Below are positions 6,363 to 9,381 of a DNA stretch of 9,381 bases, in pieces (position 1 is the first letter of the stretch; the number at the start of each line of letters is the position of its first letter). The notes beneath the pieces are model-generated. The model saw nothing but the letters and a program-made list of their open reading frames with translations, was not told the DNA's origin and ran no database searches. Source of the DNA: Syntrophobacterales bacterium. Lineage in GTDB: Bacteria > Desulfobacterota > Syntrophobacteria > BM002. The DNA lies in contig JAUWKY010000054.1 in NCBI GenBank assembly GCA_030613915.1, forward strand, positions 1 through 9,381, written 5' to 3'. A program made the position numbers and the translations under genes.

Positions 6363-6951
6363 GAACAAAAAGAATGAAGCCTTTATCCTCGCCTCAGGTT
6401 CTCCGCGGCGTCGAGAACTCTTGCGCCAGCTAGGGTTCTCTTTCACGGTCATTCCCAGCAGACTGGAGGAAACCAGCCAGAGGGGCATGGAACCGAGAGG
6501 TCACGCCACCTATTACGCCAAAGAGAAAGCCAAGGAGGTGGCGCAACGGTACCCCCAACAATGGGTATTGGCGGCAGACACCATTGTCGTTGTTGATGAG
6601 GAAATCTTGGGAAAACCAGTCAACGTAACTGAGGCCACGGCCATGCTTTCCCGCCTAAGCGGGCGCAGCCATCATGTCATTACCGGAGTCTGCCTGTTAC
6701 ACGCACAATGTGGGGTGGAGGAGAGCCAAGCAGTTGAGACCGAGGTTTTTATGAGAAGGCTCGGCGCTGCAGATATTGAAGGCTACATTGCAACTGGTGA
6801 GCCTATGGATAAGGCTGGCGCTTATGGTATCCAGGGCATTGGCGGTTGTTTGGTTCAACGGATCGAGGGTTCTTACTCGAACGTGGTGGGTTTGCCCCTC
6901 TGCGAGACCGTGGAGTTATTACGTCGTCATCGAGTTGCCGATCCCTTCTAA
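6355..6951 (+). CDS. maf: Maf-family nucleoside triphosphate pyrophosphatase (dTTP/UTP type)
   Basis: Hydrolyses non-canonical or excess NTPs to the monophosphate and pyrophosphate, a house-cleaning activity; the family was first linked to septum formation. Motifs are ASGSPRRRELL (13-23), AADTIVV (73-79) with D75 as the probable catalytic base, LGKP (85-88), GEPMDKAGAYGIQG (148-161) and EGSYSNVVGLPL (171-182). SPRRxELL rather than SPWRxxLL places it with the YhdE-type dTTP/UTP enzymes and not the YceF-type m7GTP enzymes, based on known subfamily differences. Length 198 aa is normal. The ATG lies within the end of tatD and lacks a strong ribosome-binding site, so expression is probably coupled to tatD. 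Confidence 0.95.
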   Translation: MNKNKKNEAFILASGSPRRRELLRQLGFSFTVIPSRLEETSQRGMEPRGHATYYAKEKAKEVAQRYPQQWVLAADTIVVVDEEILGKPVNVTEATAMLSRLSGRSHHVITGVCLLHAQCGVEESQAVETEVFMRRLGAADIEGYIATGEPMDKAGAYGIQGIGGCLVQRIEGSYSNVVGLPLCETVELLRRHRVADPF

Positions 6952-6975
6952 CCCGGATATTTCAGTGGTGAGAAA

Positions 6976-7662
6976 ATGTCAGTTGCAGAGAACCTCGCCC
7001 GGGTCAAAGAGCAGGTAGCGGATGCTGCCATCCGCTCGAACCGCTCACCCGAGTCGGTCAAACTGGTCGGTGTCACTAAGACCGTAGAGGTTGAGCGTAT
7101 CAAGGAAGCGGTATCAGCGGGTCTGCAAATATTGGGAGAGAATTACGTCCAAGAAGCCCGAAACAAAATCGAACAGGTGGGAGGCCAGGCAAGTTGGCAT
7201 TTCATTGGGCGTTTGCAAAGTAACAAGGCAAAATATGCGGTTAAGCTCTTCGACCTTATTCAAACTGTCGATACTCTGAAACTGGCTACTGCATTGAACC
7301 GCCGCGCTCAACCTTTGGGGCGAGTGCTTCCCATCATCATCCAGGTGAACCTCGCCGGCGAAGCGAGTAAGAGTGGTGTTCATCCGGCCGAGTGCCTCCA
7401 ACTAATCCGACAGCTCTCCGAATTCACTCATCTACAAATCCGGGGACTTATGACCATGCCGCCTTTCTTCAACGATCCGGAACGTGCCAGGCCACACTTT
7501 CGCCGGCTGAGAGAGCTGAGCCAGGAGATAACCGAGGCTCAGTTACCTGATGTTGAAATGCATGAACTGTCCATGGGTATGTCTGGCGATTTTGAGGTGG
7601 CCATCGAGGAAGGCGCAACACTGATTCGAGTGGGAACTGCTATTTTTGGAGAGCGACCGTAA
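6976..7662 (+). CDS. yggS: YggS/PLPBP-family pyridoxal phosphate homeostasis protein
   Basis: A single-domain PLP-binding TIM-barrel protein related to the N-terminal domain of alanine racemase. Family members carry PLP without a known enzymatic activity and help balance vitamin B6 and amino/keto acid pools. PLP-binding K35 is in LVGVTKT (30-36). Other signatures are GENYVQEA (54-61), HFIGRLQSNK (75-84), GLMTMPP (157-163), HELSMGMSGDF (196-206) and RVGTAIFG (218-225), the last two binding the phosphate. Length 228 aa is normal. It follows maf by 24 bp with GGTGAG just before the ATG, so it is probably the last gene of the tatD operon. Its 3' end overlaps the 3' end of rlmB on the opposite strand by 23 bp. 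Confidence 0.97.
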   Translation: MSVAENLARVKEQVADAAIRSNRSPESVKLVGVTKTVEVERIKEAVSAGLQILGENYVQEARNKIEQVGGQASWHFIGRLQSNKAKYAVKLFDLIQTVDTLKLATALNRRAQPLGRVLPIIIQVNLAGEASKSGVHPAECLQLIRQLSEFTHLQIRGLMTMPPFFNDPERARPHFRRLRELSQEITEAQLPDVEMHELSMGMSGDFEVAIEEGATLIRVGTAIFGERP

Positions 7663-8389
7663 GTCGTTGACGCATTGTCTCATACAAAGCCATAGCACCA
7701 GCCGCTGCAGCATTGAACGAATCGAGCCGGCCTTGCTGGGGAATTGCAGCGAGTAGATCGCAAGTCCGCCTCACCAGCGGTCGGATGCCTTTGGCCTCTC
7801 CGCCGATCACCAGAGCCGTCGGCTGACAGAGATCGATTTCATAAAGAAAGCGATCCGCTTCCATGGTCAAGCCCACCACCCAGATTCCTTGTTTTTTGAA
7901 AAGCTCCAGGGTTCGCTTCAAATTAGTGACCCGAGCAACGTCCATGTGCTCCAGGGCGCCGGCTGAAGCCTTGGCCACCGCAGCAGTCAGAGAGGCAGCC
8001 CGATCTTTTGGTACCACCACTCCGTGAGCTCCACAGACATAGGCGCTACGAATGAGACCACCTAGATTCTGCGGGTCCTGGATACCGTCCAATACCAAGA
8101 TAAGTGCAGGATCGTCACGCTGGGCCGCTTCGAGGATGTCATCCAGATCGACGAATGAAGAAGGAGAGAGGAGAGCTACAATTCCTTGGTGGGCAGTGGT
8201 CCCTGCCCTGGCGTCCAGGCGTTGCCGCTCGTGGGAGCGGATTTTGATGCCGAGCTCCCTCGCCTGGGCCAGGATTTCCGCAACAGTGCGGTTCTGTCCA
8301 CTCCGGCTTACCCAGATTTCCCTGACCCTGTGGCCTCGAGCTCTAAGCGCTTCGCGGACTGGATGTATACCGTAAATAGTTTCTATCAT
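7640..8389 (-). CDS. rlmB: 23S rRNA (guanosine-2'-O-)-methyltransferase RlmB-like, SpoU/TrmH family
   Basis: A SPOUT-class SAM-dependent 2'-O-ribose methyltransferase; RlmB modifies G2251 in the P-loop of 23S rRNA. Residues 3-75 form the small substrate-binding domain (IYGIHPVREAL, then TTAHQGIVALL). The knotted catalytic domain follows: motif 1 DGIQDPQNLGGLIRSA (101-116) with N108 and R114, motif 2 VIGGEAKGIRPLV (194-206), and motif 3 IPQQGRLDSFNAAAAGAMALYE (about 216-237). Motif 3 departs from the usual SLNVSVA form, keeping S224 and N226. Length 249 aa matches RlmB. The close relative TrmH/TrmL is less likely because of the N-terminal domain. The ATG at 8389 lacks a clear Shine-Dalgarno and is only 14 bp after the gmk stop, so coupled translation is likely. 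Confidence 0.93.
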   Translation of the reverse strand: MIETIYGIHPVREALRARGHRVREIWVSRSGQNRTVAEILAQARELGIKIRSHERQRLDARAGTTAHQGIVALLSPSSFVDLDDILEAAQRDDPALILVLDGIQDPQNLGGLIRSAYVCGAHGVVVPKDRAASLTAAVAKASAGALEHMDVARVTNLKRTLELFKKQGIWVVGLTMEADRFLYEIDLCQPTALVIGGEAKGIRPLVRRTCDLLAAIPQQGRLDSFNAAAAGAMALYETMRQRLTVALQK

Positions 8390-8403
8390 GTAAAGTGCAG
8401 AGC

Positions 8404-9015
8404 TCAGTCCGGTTGGATCAGATTACGTACTCGCGGGAGAATCGCCTGTCGCCGGCAACGTGTGGAGAGGACGATAGCTGCGAGCGCCTCTACAGCTTCC
8501 TCCAGAACATCATTGATTATCAAGTAATCATACCAAGACGCCTCTCCAAGTTCTCTGGAGGCGTTGTCCAGCCTGGCCTCCACATCCCTCCCCTGTTCGG
8601 TACCCCTTTCACTAAGACGTTTCTTCAAGGTCTCACGATCAGGCGGCAAAACGAAAATGAAACAGGCGCGGGGAAAATGCTCTTTCACCTGGCGAGCACC
8701 CTGGACGTCAATCTCCAGAAGCAGGTCCCGCCGGTCATTCAGGTGTTTTTCCAACTGCGTACGAGAAGTTCCGTAATAATTCCCGTGGACTTGGGCACAC
8801 TCAACAAAAGCACCCGCCTCTTTCATCGCAAGAAAAGTCTCCAATGAGACGAAATGGTAGTCTCGACCCTCTGACTCTCCTTGGCGCGATGCCCTGGTGG
8901 TATAGGAAATCGAGTAGGCGAGCTCGGGAAATCTCTTCCGCACCCCCGTCCGCAAACTTGTTTTTCCCACCCCTGATGGGCCAGAAAGCACGAAGAGTTG
9001 CCCAGTAGAGTCCAT
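8404..9015 (-). CDS. gmk: Guanylate kinase
   Basis: Phosphorylates GMP to GDP with ATP, an essential step of purine nucleotide synthesis and salvage. Numbering is from the GTG at 9018, which adds one residue. The P-loop is LSGPSGVGKTSL (11-22). The GMP-binding region is SYTTRASRQGE (38-48) with GRDYHFVS (51-58), followed by NYYGTSR (80-86) and the DVQGA segment (104-108). The lid arginines lie in LKKRLSERG (131-139), and the end of the core is IINDVLEEA. Length about 204 aa is standard. Two starts are possible: GTG at 9018 (overlapping the remA stop by 4 bases, GTGA) or ATG at 9015 (1-base overlap, TGATG). I chose the ATG. Neither has a strong ribosome-binding site, which suggests reinitiation after remA. 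Confidence 0.97.
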   Translation of the reverse strand: MDSTGQLFVLSGPSGVGKTSLRTGVRKRFPELAYSISYTTRASRQGESEGRDYHFVSLETFLAMKEAGAFVECAQVHGNYYGTSRTQLEKHLNDRRDLLLEIDVQGARQVKEHFPRACFIFVLPPDRETLKKRLSERGTEQGRDVEARLDNASRELGEASWYDYLIINDVLEEAVEALAAIVLSTRCRRQAILPRVRNLIQPD

Positions 9016-9290
9016 CACTTTATTTTGCTATCGCCATCTTTGCCAAGAGAATCGGCCGTAAACCGTTGAGCAATTGTCTCAGCCTGCACTCCGGAAAGAA
9101 TGACATGATTGCTGTCGGTGATGATGATTGCCCGAGTGCGTCGCCCCATGGTGGCATCAATGAGTTTTTTGGCCATCTTGGCGTCCTCTTTCAGCCGCTT
9201 CATTGGTGCAGATCCGGGGGAAACAATAGCAACTACTCGATCCACCACCACCGTGTTACCAAAGCCGATGTTTAAAAGTCTTCCCTCCAT
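9015..9290 (-). CDS. remA: RemA/DUF370-family regulatory protein
   Basis: A small (91 aa) protein of the RemA (DUF370) family. In Bacillus subtilis RemA is a DNA-binding activator of biofilm-matrix genes; its role in Gram-negative relatives is not established. The family core is clear: [20 protein letters not shown] (5-24), then [29 protein letters not shown] (about 42-61) and [16 protein letters not shown] (62-77). The IGFGN, SAP-KR and ATxGRRTRAxIxTDS blocks are diagnostic. The ATG at 9290 follows GGTGGAG at 5-base spacing. The stop codon overlaps the gmk start. The remA-gmk pairing is a recurrent arrangement in bacteria, often with yicC upstream, and implies coordinate expression. Confidence 0.94.
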   Translation of the reverse strand: MEGRLLNIGFGNTVVVDRVVAIVSPGSAPMKRLKEDAKMAKKLIDATMGRRTRAIIITDSNHVILSGVQAETIAQRFTADSLGKDGDSKIK

Positions 9291-9379
9291 TTCAACTCCA
9301 CCTTCCGACGAATGGTGCCCTGAGGCAATTTCGCCCGAGCTGCGTTGAGAGCAAATTCGAGTCCAGAACTATCCTGACG
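9272..9379 (-). CDS. C-terminal fragment of an unidentified protein upstream of remA
   Basis: The last 35 codons of a frame entering from the right edge. It contains [20 protein letters not shown] (about residues 7-26) followed by VELKWREDF, a helical basic tail, and stops at 9272-9274, 19 bases inside remA. I prefer it to the alternative frame ending TGA at 9292-9294, which reads less like a protein. A yicC gene is often found here, but this tail does not resemble the YicC C-terminus I know. Identity is therefore open, and the short length makes the call weak. Confidence 0.4.
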   Translation of the reverse strand, partial: RQDSSGLEFALNAARAKLPQGTIRRKVELKWREDF

Positions 9380-9381
9380 TT

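Overview
The window looks like chromosomal housekeeping DNA from a Gram-negative bacterium of roughly 50% G+C (by eye). The best guess is Desulfobacterota (former Deltaproteobacteria). This is inferred from a remA-type gene directly upstream of gmk, a lipoprotein of a type I associate with that group, and short degenerate repeats between genes. No phage, insertion sequence, CRISPR array, rRNA or tRNA was seen.

Left part (1-5065, all minus strand). Read in the direction of transcription it holds: an NAD-type Rossmann-fold protein with an unusual cysteine set; a small nitroreductase with a good sigma70-like promoter; an unnamed lipoprotein; coaBC (two steps of coenzyme A synthesis); a family-4 [4Fe-4S] uracil-DNA glycosylase; and the N-terminal 288 residues of an NfeD/ClpP-class membrane serine protease that runs off the left edge. 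Two of the gaps carry arrays of degenerate 7-base units with oppositely oriented arms, able to fold back on themselves.

Middle (5066-5558). This is a gene-poor divergent intergenic region. Most of it (about 5216-5480) is a compound palindromic element with imperfect terminal inverted repeats and several G+C-rich hairpins. I interpret it as a REP/MITE-like repeat and not as a gene.

Right part. A tight plus-strand trio, tatD - maf - yggS (5559-7662), covers a metal-dependent nuclease, a house-cleaning nucleotide pyrophosphatase and a PLP-homeostasis protein. It meets, tail to tail with a 23-bp overlap, a minus-strand operon that runs remA - gmk - rlmB (9290-7640), preceded by the end of an unidentified reading frame at the right edge. 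remA-gmk is a recurrent pair; rlmB supplies a 23S rRNA 2'-O-methyltransferase.

The least explained items are the cysteine-bearing Rossmann protein, the two heptamer arrays, the palindromic element and the unnamed lipoprotein. The rest matches well-known families.
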